From Eubacteriaceae bacterium (GTDB lineage Bacteria > Bacillota > Clostridia > Oscillospirales > Acutalibacteraceae), in the NCBI GenBank assembly GCA_021770095.1, contig JAETRQ010000007.1, positions 59,639-123,638 on the forward strand: a DNA stretch of 64,000 nt, given 5' to 3'. How positions within the stretch are numbered: position 1 is the first letter of the stretch; every line of letters starts with the position of its first letter. Below are positions 46,081 through 55,422 of this stretch, piece after piece. The notes below the pieces were generated by a model. It was not told the DNA's origin and did not search any database. It saw only the letters and a program-made list of their open reading frames with translations. Position numbers and translations under genes: made by a program.

Positions 46081-46106
46081 TAGGATAAGGGTCATCTCTT
46101 ATCCTA
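46081..46106 (+). promoter_or_regulatory. 5' leader hairpin of the substrate-binding protein gene
   Basis: TAGGATAAG (46081-46089) pairs perfectly with CTTATCCTA (46098-46106) across an eight-base loop, at or near the 5' end of the transcript. It could protect the abundant mRNA from decay; no U-tract follows it. Confidence 0.45.
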
Positions 46107-46144
46107 TTATTATCAGTATAACTTTATGTATAGGAGAAAGTAAA

Positions 46145-46933
46145 ATGAAAATGGCAAAAAGAATTATTGTTGCTGTTCTTGCAGTAGTAATGGCAATCAC
46201 CTGCTTTGCTGCCTGCTCAAAAGACACAGCGGACAACAACGACACAACCGCAGACAAAAAAACACTTGTTATGGCAACAAACGCTGAATTCCCACCATAT
46301 GAATATTTTGAAAATGATGAAATTGTAGGCATTGATGCTGAAGTTGCAAAAGCAATTTGCGACAAACTCGGCTATGACCTCAAAATTGAGCATATCGAAT
46401 TTGACTCCATCATCCCGGGTGTTCAGGGCGGCAAATACGATTTCGCTATGGCCGGTTTGACTGTTACAGATGAAAGACTCCAGAGCGTAAGTTTCTCTCA
46501 GTCCTATGCAACAGGCATTCAGTCAATCATTGTTGCTGAAAATTCAGACATCAAGACAAGCGATGATCTTTTCAAAGGCAATGTAAGCGTTGGTGTACAG
46601 AAAGCTACAACTGCTGACCTTTACCTGACAGATGATCTTGAAGGTAAAAATCTCGGCACAGTTGAAAGATACAGCAAAGGTGCTGATGCAATTATGGCAT
46701 TGAAGTCAGGCAAAGTTAACGCTGTTGTTATTGATAACGAGCCTGCAAAGGTTTTCGTACAGCAGAATGACGGTCTTGTTCTTCTTGATTCATCTTACAC
46801 AGTTGAAGACTATGCTATCGCAGTAAACAAGGATAATGAGGCACTTCTCAACGAAATGGACAAAGCACTCGGTGAATTAATTGCTGACGGTACTATCCAG
46901 AAGATTATTGACAAATATATCCCTGCTGAATAA
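46145..46933 (+). CDS. Polar amino-acid ABC transporter substrate-binding lipoprotein
   Basis: This 262-residue secreted lipoprotein has a signal with lipobox ITCFAAC (lipid Cys24). The type II binding fold of the polar amino-acid family is shown by LVMATNAEFPPYEYFENDEIVGIDAEVA near 45, and the Arg that anchors the ligand carboxylate is in TVTDERLQSV. Ligand class is glutamine, cystine, arginine or similar; sequence alone does not decide. The ATG at 46145 follows AGGAG; upstream in-frame codons belong to the leader. A hairpin separates it from the permease gene, a common way to make excess binding protein. Confidence 0.93.
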   Translation: MKMAKRIIVAVLAVVMAITCFAACSKDTADNNDTTADKKTLVMATNAEFPPYEYFENDEIVGIDAEVAKAICDKLGYDLKIEHIEFDSIIPGVQGGKYDFAMAGLTVTDERLQSVSFSQSYATGIQSIIVAENSDIKTSDDLFKGNVSVGVQKATTADLYLTDDLEGKNLGTVERYSKGADAIMALKSGKVNAVVIDNEPAKVFVQQNDGLVLLDSSYTVEDYAIAVNKDNEALLNEMDKALGELIADGTIQKIIDKYIPAE

Positions 46934-46956
46934 TAATTACATGAAAAAATCATCTG

Positions 46957-46982
46957 AAGGGCAAAGTAAACACTTTGCCCTT
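46957..46982 (+). terminator. Partial terminator/stability hairpin after the binding-protein gene
   Basis: AAGGGCAAAGT (46957-46967) pairs with ACTTTGCCCTT (46972-46982) across a four-base loop, followed by TTGTAATAG. The weak U-tract suggests partial read-through into the permease gene 28 bases on. Confidence 0.7.
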
Positions 46983-47010
46983 TTGTAATAGAATAAGGAG
47001 AATACAAAAT

Positions 47011-47739
47011 ATGAGTGAATGGTGGCAAAACCTTGTTGACCAGTTTACCATGGCTTTCATAACGGATGACAGGTGGAAGTATATTGTACGCGGACTCGGC
47101 AACACACTGCTTTTAACTTTTCTTGCATTGATACTCGGTGTTATTATCGGAATCATTGTAGCGGCAATCCGCTCCACATATGACAAACAGTATGCAGAAA
47201 TGCGAAAAGGTTTGGGCAAAGGGATACTTGCTTTTGTTGACAAAATTTGCAAAATTTATCTCACTGTAATCCGTGGAACCCCTGTTATGGTACAGATTAT
47301 GATTATCTTCTTCGTAATCATGGCAAGTTCAACAAACAAAATTTTATGCGGTGTTATTGCATTCGGAATCAATTCAGGTGCATATGTTGCAGAAATTATC
47401 CGAAGCGGCATTATGAGCATTGATCAGGGACAGACCGAGGCAGGACGATCCCTTGGCTATAATTATGTTCAGACCATGTGGTACATCGTTCTTCCACAGG
47501 CATTTAAAAACATATTGCCAGCACTTGCAAATGAATTCATCGTATTGCTTAAAGAAACTTCCATTGCCTGCTATGTGGGCGTTGTAGACCTTACCGGCGG
47601 TGCAAATATTATCCGCGGTATCACCTATCAGAGTTTCTTCCCTCTGATTGCAGTTGCACTTATTTATCTCATTATGGTAATGTTCTTCACAAAACTTGTG
47701 AGTCTGCTTGAAAGGAGGCTGAAGAGCAGTGAGCGATAA
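47011..47739 (+). CDS. Polar amino-acid ABC transporter permease
   Basis: This 242-residue permease has about five transmembrane segments and the HisM/GlnP signature: [20 protein letters not shown] near 30, [16 protein letters not shown] near 92 and the coupling-helix EAA motif [27 protein letters not shown] near 150. The start is ATG 47011 behind AGGAG; 12 in-frame upstream codons overlap the hairpin. The end overlaps the ATPase gene by 11 bases. Confidence 0.94.
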   Translation: MSEWWQNLVDQFTMAFITDDRWKYIVRGLGNTLLLTFLALILGVIIGIIVAAIRSTYDKQYAEMRKGLGKGILAFVDKICKIYLTVIRGTPVMVQIMIIFFVIMASSTNKILCGVIAFGINSGAYVAEIIRSGIMSIDQGQTEAGRSLGYNYVQTMWYIVLPQAFKNILPALANEFIVLLKETSIACYVGVVDLTGGANIIRGITYQSFFPLIAVALIYLIMVMFFTKLVSLLERRLKSSER

Positions 47740-48472
47740 TCCGATTATCAGAGTAGAAAATCTGAAAAAGCATTATAATAACGGTGCTATCAAAGCGCTT
47801 GACGGCGTGTCACTTGACGTACAAAAAGGCGAAGTGGTAGTAATCATCGGTCCGTCAGGAAGCGGAAAAAGTACACTTTTGCGTTCACTCAATCTGCTTG
47901 AAATTCCTTCCAGCGGTTCAGTTATTTTTGAAGGAACTGATATTACAGACCCTTCAGTTAACATCAATATCCACAGGCAGAAGATGGGCATGGTTTTCCA
48001 GCATTTCAATCTTTTCCCGCATTGGACAATCCTTAAGAATATTACGCACGCTCCGATGAAACTTCTGAAAAAGAGCAAAGAAGAAGCAGAAAAAACTGCA
48101 CTTGACCTGCTTGATAAAGTAGGACTTAAAGACAGAGCAAATGCCTATCCGTCACAGCTTTCAGGCGGACAAAAACAGAGGGTGGCAATTGTCAGAGCAC
48201 TTGCAATGAATCCGGATGTAATGCTGTTTGATGAGCCTACTTCCGCTCTTGACCCTGAACTTGTCGGTGAAGTATTAAATGTTATGAAAGACCTTGCAGA
48301 ACAAGGTATGACAATGATATGTGTTACTCATGAAATGGGCTTTGCCCGTGAAGTTGCAGACAGAGTTATCTTTATGGCAGACGGTGTAATTGTTGAAGAG
48401 AATACACCCGATATTATCTTCACAAATCCAAGTGATAAGAGACTGCAGCAATTTCTCAAATCCATTTTATAA
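47729..48472 (+). CDS. Polar amino-acid ABC transporter ATP-binding protein (GlnQ-type)
   Basis: This 247-residue ABC ATPase has Walker [10 protein letters not shown] near 40, the Q-loop [12 protein letters not shown], the signature [19 protein letters not shown] near 150, Walker [15 protein letters not shown] and the switch [13 protein letters not shown]. All are canonical for the HisP/GlnQ group. It starts with GTG, ten bases behind GGAGG, inside the permease coding end. A strong terminator follows directly after the stop. With the two preceding genes it makes a complete importer. Confidence 0.95.
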   Translation: MSDNPIIRVENLKKHYNNGAIKALDGVSLDVQKGEVVVIIGPSGSGKSTLLRSLNLLEIPSSGSVIFEGTDITDPSVNINIHRQKMGMVFQHFNLFPHWTILKNITHAPMKLLKKSKEEAEKTALDLLDKVGLKDRANAYPSQLSGGQKQRVAIVRALAMNPDVMLFDEPTSALDPELVGEVLNVMKDLAEQGMTMICVTHEMGFAREVADRVIFMADGVIVEENTPDIIFTNPSDKRLQQFLKSIL

Positions 48473-48477
48473 TGAAT

Positions 48478-48512
48478 AAAACGGTCAGTGGTATTCCTCC
48501 ACTGACCGTTTT
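48478..48512. terminator. Bidirectional terminator between the ABC operon and the deacetylase gene
   Basis: A 14-base perfect stem (AAAACGGTCAGTGG, 48478-48491, with 48499-48512) and a seven-base loop end in T-rich runs on both strands. The two genes are convergent, so it serves both. Confidence 0.88.
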
Positions 48513-48519
48513 ACTTTTA

Positions 48520-49860
48520 TCAGGTATTGTTATTTATTGTTTTATAATCAACATACTGCTGGCCTGCCTCCGGTTCTTTACCGTTATTCTTTGCGGCAAG
48601 CATTTCGCTGACTGTAACCAACTGATAACCATCTTCAATAAGTTTTGGGACAATTTTCTTGACTGCTTCAGCAGTGCTTGGATAAATATCATGCATAAGA
48701 ATAATCGCACCGTCATAGGCACGGCTTGTTGCTATTTTGTAAATGGAATCAGGATTTTTTGATTTCCAGTCCTCTGTATCAATAGACCAATAGACAATAG
48801 GCATGCATTCTTTTACACATTCATTCTGAATTGTTTTTGTCATCATACCGCCCGGACATCTGAATACTGTCGGACCCTGACCGCATTTTTCTTTAATTCT
48901 GTTGCTGCAGTCAATTATATCATTTGCAGTAACTTTTTTGCCGTAATTATTATGACTGATTGTATGATTACCGAGTTCGCATCCAAGTTTAATTTCTCTT
49001 TTCAGGCATTCATCATTTGAACTGTTTATTCTTGAAGCAACCATAAAGAAAGTTGCTCTTGCATTATATTCTTCCAAAACATCCAGAATTTCTTTTGTCG
49101 GGTTCTCAACCTTACCACTGGCATAACCCGGTCCGTCATCAAAAGTAAGTGCTATCATTGGCTTTTTCACGTCAATGTCGGAATTCATAACAAATTTTTC
49201 TTTAATCTCGACTTTATCGGCATTGCTCCACTCACCGTATACATTCTCTTCATTAACTTTAATAAATGATCTTACTCTGCAGCAATATACATCTTTCGGT
49301 GTCAAGCCGTCAACCTTAAAGTTATCTGTCTGATTATCGGTAAAGGTTTCTTTTGTGGCATCGGAAAAATCTTCGTTTTTACCATATTCCACTTCATAAC
49401 CCGCTGCGTTTTTATTCTGTGCCCATTTCACTTCAAACACACCTTCGGTTTTGGAAGATGCATTAACATCGCTAACTTTTGGAAGCGTATACACCGTTAC
49501 GGTATCTGAACTTTCACTCTCGTATTCCTTATTCCTGAACATTTTGTATGCCGTGACTTTTATTTGGTAAATCGCACCATCCTCAATATTTTCAAGTTCA
49601 TATGAACAGACATCACCGCCGGTAACATCTGCAATTTTTTCATACTCGTTTGTTTCTTTGTTAAGTGAATAAATATGATACCCTTCTGCCTTTTTGACCT
49701 CCTGCCATTTAATACAAAGAGAATCGCTTGTATTATCTGCCATAACGGTATTTTGCACAGCATCAATATTTTTACCGTTTACAACCGTAATTGCAGTACA
49801 AGCCACTGTAATAATTGTAACAATAAGAAACGCTGATATAATTTTTATTCTTTTTGCCAC
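48520..49860 (-). CDS. Membrane-anchored polysaccharide deacetylase with fibronectin-III-like domains
   Basis: This 446-residue protein has an N-terminal transmembrane anchor (IISAFLIVTIITVACTAITVV), two Fn3-like domains (about 35-125 and 128-220) and a NodB/CE4 domain (about 232-425). NodB motifs are LTFDDGPGYASG (catalytic Asp and metal Asp), LGNHTISHN (two metal His), FRCPGG and the C-terminal LMHDIYPS. It probably N-deacetylates peptidoglycan or another surface amino-sugar polymer outside the cell. It starts with GTG behind AGGAG. Monocistronic, with its own promoter and terminator. Confidence 0.93.
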   Translation of the reverse strand: MAKRIKIISAFLIVTIITVACTAITVVNGKNIDAVQNTVMADNTSDSLCIKWQEVKKAEGYHIYSLNKETNEYEKIADVTGGDVCSYELENIEDGAIYQIKVTAYKMFRNKEYESESSDTVTVYTLPKVSDVNASSKTEGVFEVKWAQNKNAAGYEVEYGKNEDFSDATKETFTDNQTDNFKVDGLTPKDVYCCRVRSFIKVNEENVYGEWSNADKVEIKEKFVMNSDIDVKKPMIALTFDDGPGYASGKVENPTKEILDVLEEYNARATFFMVASRINSSNDECLKREIKLGCELGNHTISHNNYGKKVTANDIIDCSNRIKEKCGQGPTVFRCPGGMMTKTIQNECVKECMPIVYWSIDTEDWKSKNPDSIYKIATSRAYDGAIILMHDIYPSTAEAVKKIVPKLIEDGYQLVTVSEMLAAKNNGKEPEAGQQYVDYKTINNNT

Positions 49861-49916
49861 AACAACATCTCCTATTAATATATATGCTATTTATATGTTA
49901 TAAGTCTTTATAGTTA

Positions 49917-49945
49917 AGTATAATACTGAAAATGTAAAAAATCAA
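49917..49945 (-). promoter_or_regulatory. Predicted sigma-A promoter of the deacetylase gene
   Basis: On the minus strand TTGATT (49940-49945), a 17-base spacer and TATACT (49917-49922) lie about 57 bases before the GTG start. Confidence 0.65.
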
Positions 49946-50012
49946 TAACAATTATTAAAAAAATGTTACATTTTTCAAGAATAATAAGTTTTTAACAAGT
50001 TTAAATATCTTA

Positions 50013-50041
50013 TTGACCTTTTAGCAAGTTAGTGTTATTAT
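50013..50041 (+). promoter_or_regulatory. Predicted sigma-A promoter of the ech-hyp operon
   Basis: TTGACC (50013-50018), a 17-base spacer and TATTAT (50036-50041) lie 89 bases before echA. The rest of the 270-base gap is AT-rich with no gene. I found no terminator between here and 59.8 kb, so ten genes may share this promoter. Confidence 0.7.
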
Positions 50042-50130
50042 ATGCAAGGTTAAAAACATTTAATTAATTACATATTTAATTTGTGCATACTTATTATGTA
50101 TTTTCAGATTGATTGAAGGAGGATGATTAG

Positions 50131-52041
50131 ATGGAAAGTTTAATCATAGTTATGATATGTTTTCCGTTTTTGAGTGCACTGCTTCTAAGCATTTTCAAAA
50201 ACAATACGGCACGACAAATCATAACATACATCAGCAGTATTTCCGTTATCGGTATGGCAATTACTTTTGCAGTAAAATACTTCACTTCAGGCAGTACCCA
50301 ACTGTCATTTTTTACTGATACCAAAATCGTTGATTACGGGATGATGGGCATTGAAGCATTTTTGATGGTACTTGTTACTGTATTGAGTTTCAAGTATAAA
50401 CAATACTATGCTGCATTGTTATCCATCGCACAAACAGCACTGATATTCTGGTTTGAGCTTGGCGGACGGGCACCTCATCTTGAAATCAGCAAGATGTATG
50501 TTGACCAACTCACCGTTATAATGGTTCTTATCATCGCTATTGTGGGAACATTAATAACAGTATATGCCTGCGGTTATATGAAAGATTATCATAATCACCA
50601 CAAAGAGTTTACGGACAGACGAAGATACTTTTTCTCTCTGCTTTATGTATTCCTCGGTGCAATGCTTGGTCTTGTTCTTTCCAACAGTCTTATCTGGATT
50701 TACTTTTTCTGGGAAATTACCAGCGTTGTATCCTTCCTTCTTATCGGTTACACCAGAACCAAGGAAGCAATTCACAATTGTTTCAGAGCATTGTGGATGA
50801 ACCTGCTCGGCGGATGCGGATTTGCCGTTGCAATCGTATTGGCAGGTATTCAGTTTAATGTTACAGATATACAAAGTCTTATTCTTTGTAACGGCAACAT
50901 TGTTGTTATTCCTGTTATTCTTCTTTCATTCGCAGCACTTACAAAAAGTGCACAGCTTCCGTTTTCAAAATGGCTTCTCGGTGCAATGGTTGCTCCGACA
51001 CCATCTTCAGCACTTCTCCACAGTGCCACAATGGTAAAGGCAGGCGTATATCTTCTTCTCAGACTTTCACCTGCACTTGCAGGAACATATGCAGGAACTA
51101 TGGTAAGTCTTATCGGCGGATTCACATTCCTTGTTATGTCAATGCTCGCTATAACAGTAAGTGACGGTAAAAAGGTACTTGCATATTCAACAATCTCAAA
51201 CCTCGGACTCATCACAGCATGTGCCGGCATAGGTGTTGAAGAAACTGTTTGGGCCGGCATATTCCTTCTTATTTTCCATGCGGTTTCAAAATCACTGCTC
51301 TTCCAGACTGTTGGTGCAATCGAAAATGCAACAGGCTCAAGAGATATTGAAACCATGCACGGACTTGTACGCCGCCATCCATACCTTGCATGGACACTTG
51401 TAATCGGTATTGCAGGTATGTTCCTTGCTCCGTTTGGTATGCTGGTTTCAAAATGGGCAGCACTTAAAGCATTCATCGACAGCGGTTCAATTATTCTTAT
51501 TCTCTGCGTATGCTTCGGCAGTGCAACCACCCTCTTCTATTGGATGAAATGGATTGCAACTGTTCTTGCATCAAAGAACAACGATATAAAGGCAAAGAAT
51601 ACAACTTCTGCAAATCAGTGGGTATCCATTTTGGTACACTCTGCATTAATGATTTCTCTTTGCTTTATATTCCCGTTAATTTCAAAACGTGTTATTATTC
51701 CGTTTATCCATACTGTATTCAATAATGCATATGAAGTTATCTCTGATGATAATGTTATCATTATGATGATTATGATTATTGCTATCTTTGCTATTCCCGG
51801 AATTGCATGGTTATTTGCAAAGCATACAAAATACAGAAAAGTTGACAGATATATCAACGGTGTCAACGCCGGTGACCAGATGAATTATATCGATTCAATG
51901 GGAGAAAAGAAACGTTTCTTCCTTGCTAACTGGTATATGGAAAACATCTTCGGTGAAAAGAAACTTTGGGAACCTTCCGTCATAATTTCGATACTTATGA
52001 TTGTGGCGTTTATGGTTATATCAATAGGAGGTGTAAGATAA
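50131..52041 (+). CDS. echA: Ech hydrogenase subunit A (NuoL/Mrp-type proton or sodium translocating antenna)
   Basis: This 636-residue protein is highly hydrophobic (about 15-16 transmembrane helices) and belongs to the complex I antiporter-like family (NuoL/MrpA). The proton-channel helices contain the conserved Glu in FFWEITSVVSFLLIGY and Lys/His sites in LPFSKWLLGAMVAPTPSSALLHSATMVKAG. In group 4 hydrogenases it couples H2 formation from reduced ferredoxin to ion pumping. GGAGGATGATTAG precedes the ATG. The stop overlaps the echB start by one base. Confidence 0.92.
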   Translation: MESLIIVMICFPFLSALLLSIFKNNTARQIITYISSISVIGMAITFAVKYFTSGSTQLSFFTDTKIVDYGMMGIEAFLMVLVTVLSFKYKQYYAALLSIAQTALIFWFELGGRAPHLEISKMYVDQLTVIMVLIIAIVGTLITVYACGYMKDYHNHHKEFTDRRRYFFSLLYVFLGAMLGLVLSNSLIWIYFFWEITSVVSFLLIGYTRTKEAIHNCFRALWMNLLGGCGFAVAIVLAGIQFNVTDIQSLILCNGNIVVIPVILLSFAALTKSAQLPFSKWLLGAMVAPTPSSALLHSATMVKAGVYLLLRLSPALAGTYAGTMVSLIGGFTFLVMSMLAITVSDGKKVLAYSTISNLGLITACAGIGVEETVWAGIFLLIFHAVSKSLLFQTVGAIENATGSRDIETMHGLVRRHPYLAWTLVIGIAGMFLAPFGMLVSKWAALKAFIDSGSIILILCVCFGSATTLFYWMKWIATVLASKNNDIKAKNTTSANQWVSILVHSALMISLCFIFPLISKRVIIPFIHTVFNNAYEVISDDNVIIMMIMIIAIFAIPGIAWLFAKHTKYRKVDRYINGVNAGDQMNYIDSMGEKKRFFLANWYMENIFGEKKLWEPSVIISILMIVAFMVISIGGVR

Positions 52042-52943
52042 TGACTTCAACATTAAAAATTATTTTATGCATTGCTGCATATGTTGTTTTTGCTCCTATT
52101 GTGGGCGGTCTTACATCAGGTATTGACAGAAAAATTACTGCACGTATGCAGGGCAGACAGGGACCTCCTCTTCTCCAGCCTTTTTATGATGTAATGAAAT
52201 TGCTGAAAAAGGAAACCGTAGTAGTAAACCATGTTCAGATATTCTACCTCTTAACTTTCCTTGTTTTTGTAATTTTCACAGGATGTTTGTTCTTCGGCGG
52301 ATTTGACTTATTGCTGGTTTTCTTTGCACTTACAACAGCAAATTTATTCCTTATTCTTGCTGCAACCAGCAGCCACTCACCTTATGCAAATATGGGTGCC
52401 AACCGTGAAATGATGCAGATGCTGTCATATGAGCCTATGGTTCTTTTGACCGCAGTAGGATTTTATCTTGCAACAGGAACATTCAAAGTAAGAGAAATCA
52501 TATCAAGCAACACAACATTGCCTGTATTTCTTCTTCCGGGTGTATTTGTCGGTTTTGTGTTTATGCTTACAATCAAACTCAGAAAGCATCCGTTTGACCT
52601 TGCCACAAGCCACCATGCACATCAGGAAATGGTTAAGGGTATTACAACAGAATTCTCAGGTGAGATGTTTGCTATTCTTGAAATTTCACACTGGTATGAA
52701 AATGTATTCTTAATGGGTGTTGTTGCATTGTTCTTTATCAATGCAAACTGGTGGACTATCATCATTGCACTTATTGCAGTATCCATCACCTATTTCATAT
52801 TAATTCTTGTTGACAACACAAATGCAAGAATGAAATGGGAAAAAATGTTCAAAAATTCATGGTTAACCACAATTATTATCGGCGCACTCAATATCTTCAT
52901 CCTTGAAGTATTTGTAAAGGGGGTAACATTATGGCAGATGTAA
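52041..52943 (+). CDS. echB: Ech hydrogenase subunit B (NuoH-like membrane anchor)
   Basis: This 300-residue membrane protein has about eight helices and matches NuoH/EchB: GIDRKITARMQGRQGPPLLQPFYDVMKLLKKE near 25, SSHSPYANMGANREMMQMLSYEP near 110 and RKHPFDLATSHHAHQEMVKGITTEFSG near 185 with acidic residues along the quinone-cavity-like path. It joins the hydrophilic arm to EchA. The start at 52041 follows GGAGGTGTAAGATA; in-frame codons upstream are inside echA. The end overlaps echC by 13 bases. Confidence 0.94.
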   Translation: MTSTLKIILCIAAYVVFAPIVGGLTSGIDRKITARMQGRQGPPLLQPFYDVMKLLKKETVVVNHVQIFYLLTFLVFVIFTGCLFFGGFDLLLVFFALTTANLFLILAATSSHSPYANMGANREMMQMLSYEPMVLLTAVGFYLATGTFKVREIISSNTTLPVFLLPGVFVGFVFMLTIKLRKHPFDLATSHHAHQEMVKGITTEFSGEMFAILEISHWYENVFLMGVVALFFINANWWTIIIALIAVSITYFILILVDNTNARMKWEKMFKNSWLTTIIIGALNIFILEVFVKGVTLWQM

Positions 52944-53365
52944 CAAAATCACCTTGGATAATGCATTATGACGGAACAAGCTGTAACGGCTGTGATATTG
53001 AAGTACTTGCCTGCCTTACTCCGCTTTATGATGTTGAACGCTTTGGTGTAATCAATACAGGTAACCCTAAGCATGCAGATATACTTCTTATCACAGGATC
53101 TGTAAATGAACAGAACAAAGATGTTGTCAAGCAGATTTATGAGCAAATGACCGAGCCGAAAGTGGTTTGTGCAATCGGTATCTGTGCCTGCAACGGCGGT
53201 GTTTTCAAAGATTGTTACAATATTCTTGGCGGTGTTGACAAAGTTATCCCTGTTGATATTTATGTACCGGGATGTGCTGCGAGACCGGAAGCAATCATTG
53301 ACGGTGTTGTGCAGTCGCTTGACCTGCTTAAAGAAAAAAGCAAAAAATTAAAGGAGGGCAAATAA
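52931..53365 (+). CDS. echC: Ech hydrogenase small subunit (NuoB-like, EchC)
   Basis: This 144-residue small subunit carries the proximal [4Fe-4S] cluster (N2 homologue). Ligands are Cys18 and Cys21 in SCNGCDIEVLACLTP, Cys near 87 in AIGICACNGGVF and Cys near 117 in YVPGCAARPEA. It passes electrons from EchF to the NiFe site in EchE. Length matches EchC. The start is the ATG inside the end of echB, and echD begins directly after its stop. Confidence 0.95.
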   Translation: MADVTKSPWIMHYDGTSCNGCDIEVLACLTPLYDVERFGVINTGNPKHADILLITGSVNEQNKDVVKQIYEQMTEPKVVCAIGICACNGGVFKDCYNILGGVDKVIPVDIYVPGCAARPEAIIDGVVQSLDLLKEKSKKLKEGK

Positions 53366-53746
53366 ATGAGAGAAGAATATACTCTTGAAACAGTCGATAT
53401 TGAAACTCTTTATAAAATTGTTATTGAAAAACAAAGAGCCGGATATCGTCTTGCACAGATTTGTGCAACTGCGTTTGAGGGTTATAATGAATTAATCTAT
53501 TCATTCGCCCTTGATTATACATTTGAGAATTATAAAGTTATTGTTCCGATTGAATCTGAAATCAATACGATCTCTGACTTATTCCCTTCAGCAATGCTGT
53601 TTGAAAATGAGATGAAAGAACTTTTCGGTGTTCAGATTAAATCCATTAATCCTGATTATCAGAACAAATTATACAGAATTGCTTCCCCTACTCCGTTTAA
53701 AAAAGAAGTTAAAGAAGCAGTTAAAGTTGTTAAGGAGGGCGAATAA
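53366..53746 (+). CDS. echD: Ech hydrogenase subunit D (NuoC-like)
   Basis: This 126-residue protein corresponds to the 30-kDa NuoC family: YRLAQICATAFEGYNELIYSF near 30, SDLFPSAMLFENEMKELFGV near 70 (the E-x-E-x-x-E-x-x-G type motif), then a short C-terminal tail. It is a structural subunit of the hydrophilic arm with no cofactor. A GGAGGG ribosome site lies in the end of echC, and its own last codons provide the site for echE. Confidence 0.9.
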   Translation: MREEYTLETVDIETLYKIVIEKQRAGYRLAQICATAFEGYNELIYSFALDYTFENYKVIVPIESEINTISDLFPSAMLFENEMKELFGVQIKSINPDYQNKLYRIASPTPFKKEVKEAVKVVKEGE

Positions 53747-53747
53747 T

Positions 53748-54827
53748 ATGGGTGAAAGATCAATCGTTCCTTTCGGTCCTCAGCATCCTGTTCTTCCTGA
53801 ACCGATACACCTTGACTTAGTACTTGAAGATGAAAAAGTTGTTGAAGCAATTCCGTCAATCGGATTTGTTCACAGAGGACTTGAAAATCTGGCTGACAAA
53901 AGAGATTTCAACGACTATCAATATGTTATTGAACGAATTTGCGGAATCTGTTCTTTCAAACATGGAATGTGTTATTGTGAAGCAATTGAAAGAATTTTTG
54001 ACGCAGAAATTCCTGAAAGAGCAACTTTCCTCAGAACCATCTGGGGTGAAATGAGCCGTATCCATTCTCATCTCCTCTGGCTCGGTCTTTTGGCTGATGC
54101 CTTTGGATTTGACGCATTGTTTATGCAGTGTTGGAGAATGAGAGAAAAAGTTCTCGATATGTTTGAAACATCAACAGGCGGACGCGTCATTTTCTCTGTT
54201 AACAAAATCGGCGGTGTACTGAGAGATATGGACTCTTCTATGCTGAAAAGTTTTGTTGATATTTTTAACGGAATGGAAAATGATTTAAGAAAACTTACAC
54301 ATACTTTTCTCAGTGACTATACAGTTGAGTCAAGACTCAGAGGTGTGGGTATTCTTACAAAAGAAGATGCAATACGCCTTGGTGCAGTTGGTCCTATGGC
54401 AAGAGCTGCAGGTATTGCAATTGATACAAGAAAAACAGGATACGAAGCATATGGCAAAGTTGATTTTGACATTATCACTTCAGAAGAATGTGACGGATAT
54501 GCACGATGTGCCGTACGTATCGGTGAATTATTCCAGTCCATAAATATTATCAGACAGCTTGTTGACAAAATCCCTGAAGGTCCGATTGCGACACAGATAA
54601 AAGGCAATCCTGACGGCGAAGCATTTGTCAGAGTTGAACAGCCGAGAGGCGAAGCAATTTATTATGCAAAAGCAAACGGAACAAAATTCCTTGAAAGATT
54701 CAGAGTACGTACCCCGACATTCACCAATATTGAATCCCTTATTCATATTCTTCCGGGTTCTGAACTTGCAGATGTTCCATTACAGATTCTTACAATTGAC
54801 CCTTGTATCAGTTGTACTGAAAGGTAG
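53748..54827 (+). CDS. echE: Ech [NiFe]-hydrogenase large subunit (NuoD-like, EchE)
   Basis: This 359-residue catalytic subunit binds the NiFe(CN)2CO site through Cys65 and Cys68 (ERICGICSFKHGMC) and Cys353 and Cys356 (DPCISCTER). The protein ends three residues after the last Cys, so there is no C-terminal extension to be cut off, and a HycI-type maturation protease should not be needed. The start is the ATG at 53748 behind GGAGGGCGAATAAT; the 40 open codons upstream are shadow inside echD. It belongs to group 4 (energy-converting) hydrogenases. Confidence 0.96.
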   Translation: MGERSIVPFGPQHPVLPEPIHLDLVLEDEKVVEAIPSIGFVHRGLENLADKRDFNDYQYVIERICGICSFKHGMCYCEAIERIFDAEIPERATFLRTIWGEMSRIHSHLLWLGLLADAFGFDALFMQCWRMREKVLDMFETSTGGRVIFSVNKIGGVLRDMDSSMLKSFVDIFNGMENDLRKLTHTFLSDYTVESRLRGVGILTKEDAIRLGAVGPMARAAGIAIDTRKTGYEAYGKVDFDIITSEECDGYARCAVRIGELFQSINIIRQLVDKIPEGPIATQIKGNPDGEAFVRVEQPRGEAIYYAKANGTKFLERFRVRTPTFTNIESLIHILPGSELADVPLQILTIDPCISCTER

Positions 54828-54837
54828 GTAAAAGATT

Positions 54838-55419
54838 ATGGCAATTATGGATTTTACAAAAACCGCATTAAAAAATCTTTTTTCAAAACCTGCTACAACA
54901 CAATATCCTTTTAAACCAAAAGAATATCCGGAAAAAAGCAGAGGTCATGTTGAAATCAATATTGATGACTGCATTATGTGCGGCATATGCTCACGCAAGT
55001 GTATGTCAGGTGCAATCAAAGTGGACAGAAATACAAAAACATGGTCAATTGAAAGAATGGGCTGTGTTCAGTGCCAGGCTTGTGTAAATGCCTGCCCAAA
55101 AAAATGTCTTACTATGGCTGCCGGTTATACTGCTCCATCAAGAGAACTGACTGTTGATACATACAGTCAGCCTATACCTGAAACAAAACCGGGCAAAATC
55201 GTTAATGATATGTCAAAATGTATCCTTTGCGGACTTTGTGCAAGAAAGTGTCCGCAGGAATGTATCACGGTTGACAGAACCGGTGAAAAGACATGGACTA
55301 TTGACCGTGACAAATGTGTTCAGTGCGGAGCATGTATTGATGCCTGCCTTAAATTCAAGGCTTTAAGCACTGCTGATGATGACGGCGAAAAAGGAATTGT
55401 AACTCTTCACAAGGAGTAA
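54838..55419 (+). CDS. echF: Ech hydrogenase electron-transfer subunit EchF with duplicated ferredoxin domain
   Basis: This 193-residue protein has four CxxCxxCxxxC motifs: CIMCGICSRKC, CVQCQACVNAC, CILCGLCARKC and CVQCGACIDAC. Residues about 40-90 and 120-170 are clearly similar to each other, so the usual two-cluster EchF/NuoI domain is present twice, giving room for up to four [4Fe-4S] clusters. It should accept electrons from soluble ferredoxin and hand them to EchC. An N-terminal amphipathic stretch (FTKTALKNLFSKPATTQYP) is like the membrane-docking region of NuoI. A short acidic tail ends the protein. The hypF ribosome site overlaps its stop. Confidence 0.93.
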   Translation: MAIMDFTKTALKNLFSKPATTQYPFKPKEYPEKSRGHVEINIDDCIMCGICSRKCMSGAIKVDRNTKTWSIERMGCVQCQACVNACPKKCLTMAAGYTAPSRELTVDTYSQPIPETKPGKIVNDMSKCILCGLCARKCPQECITVDRTGEKTWTIDRDKCVQCGACIDACLKFKALSTADDDGEKGIVTLHKE

Positions 55420-55422
55420 TTT

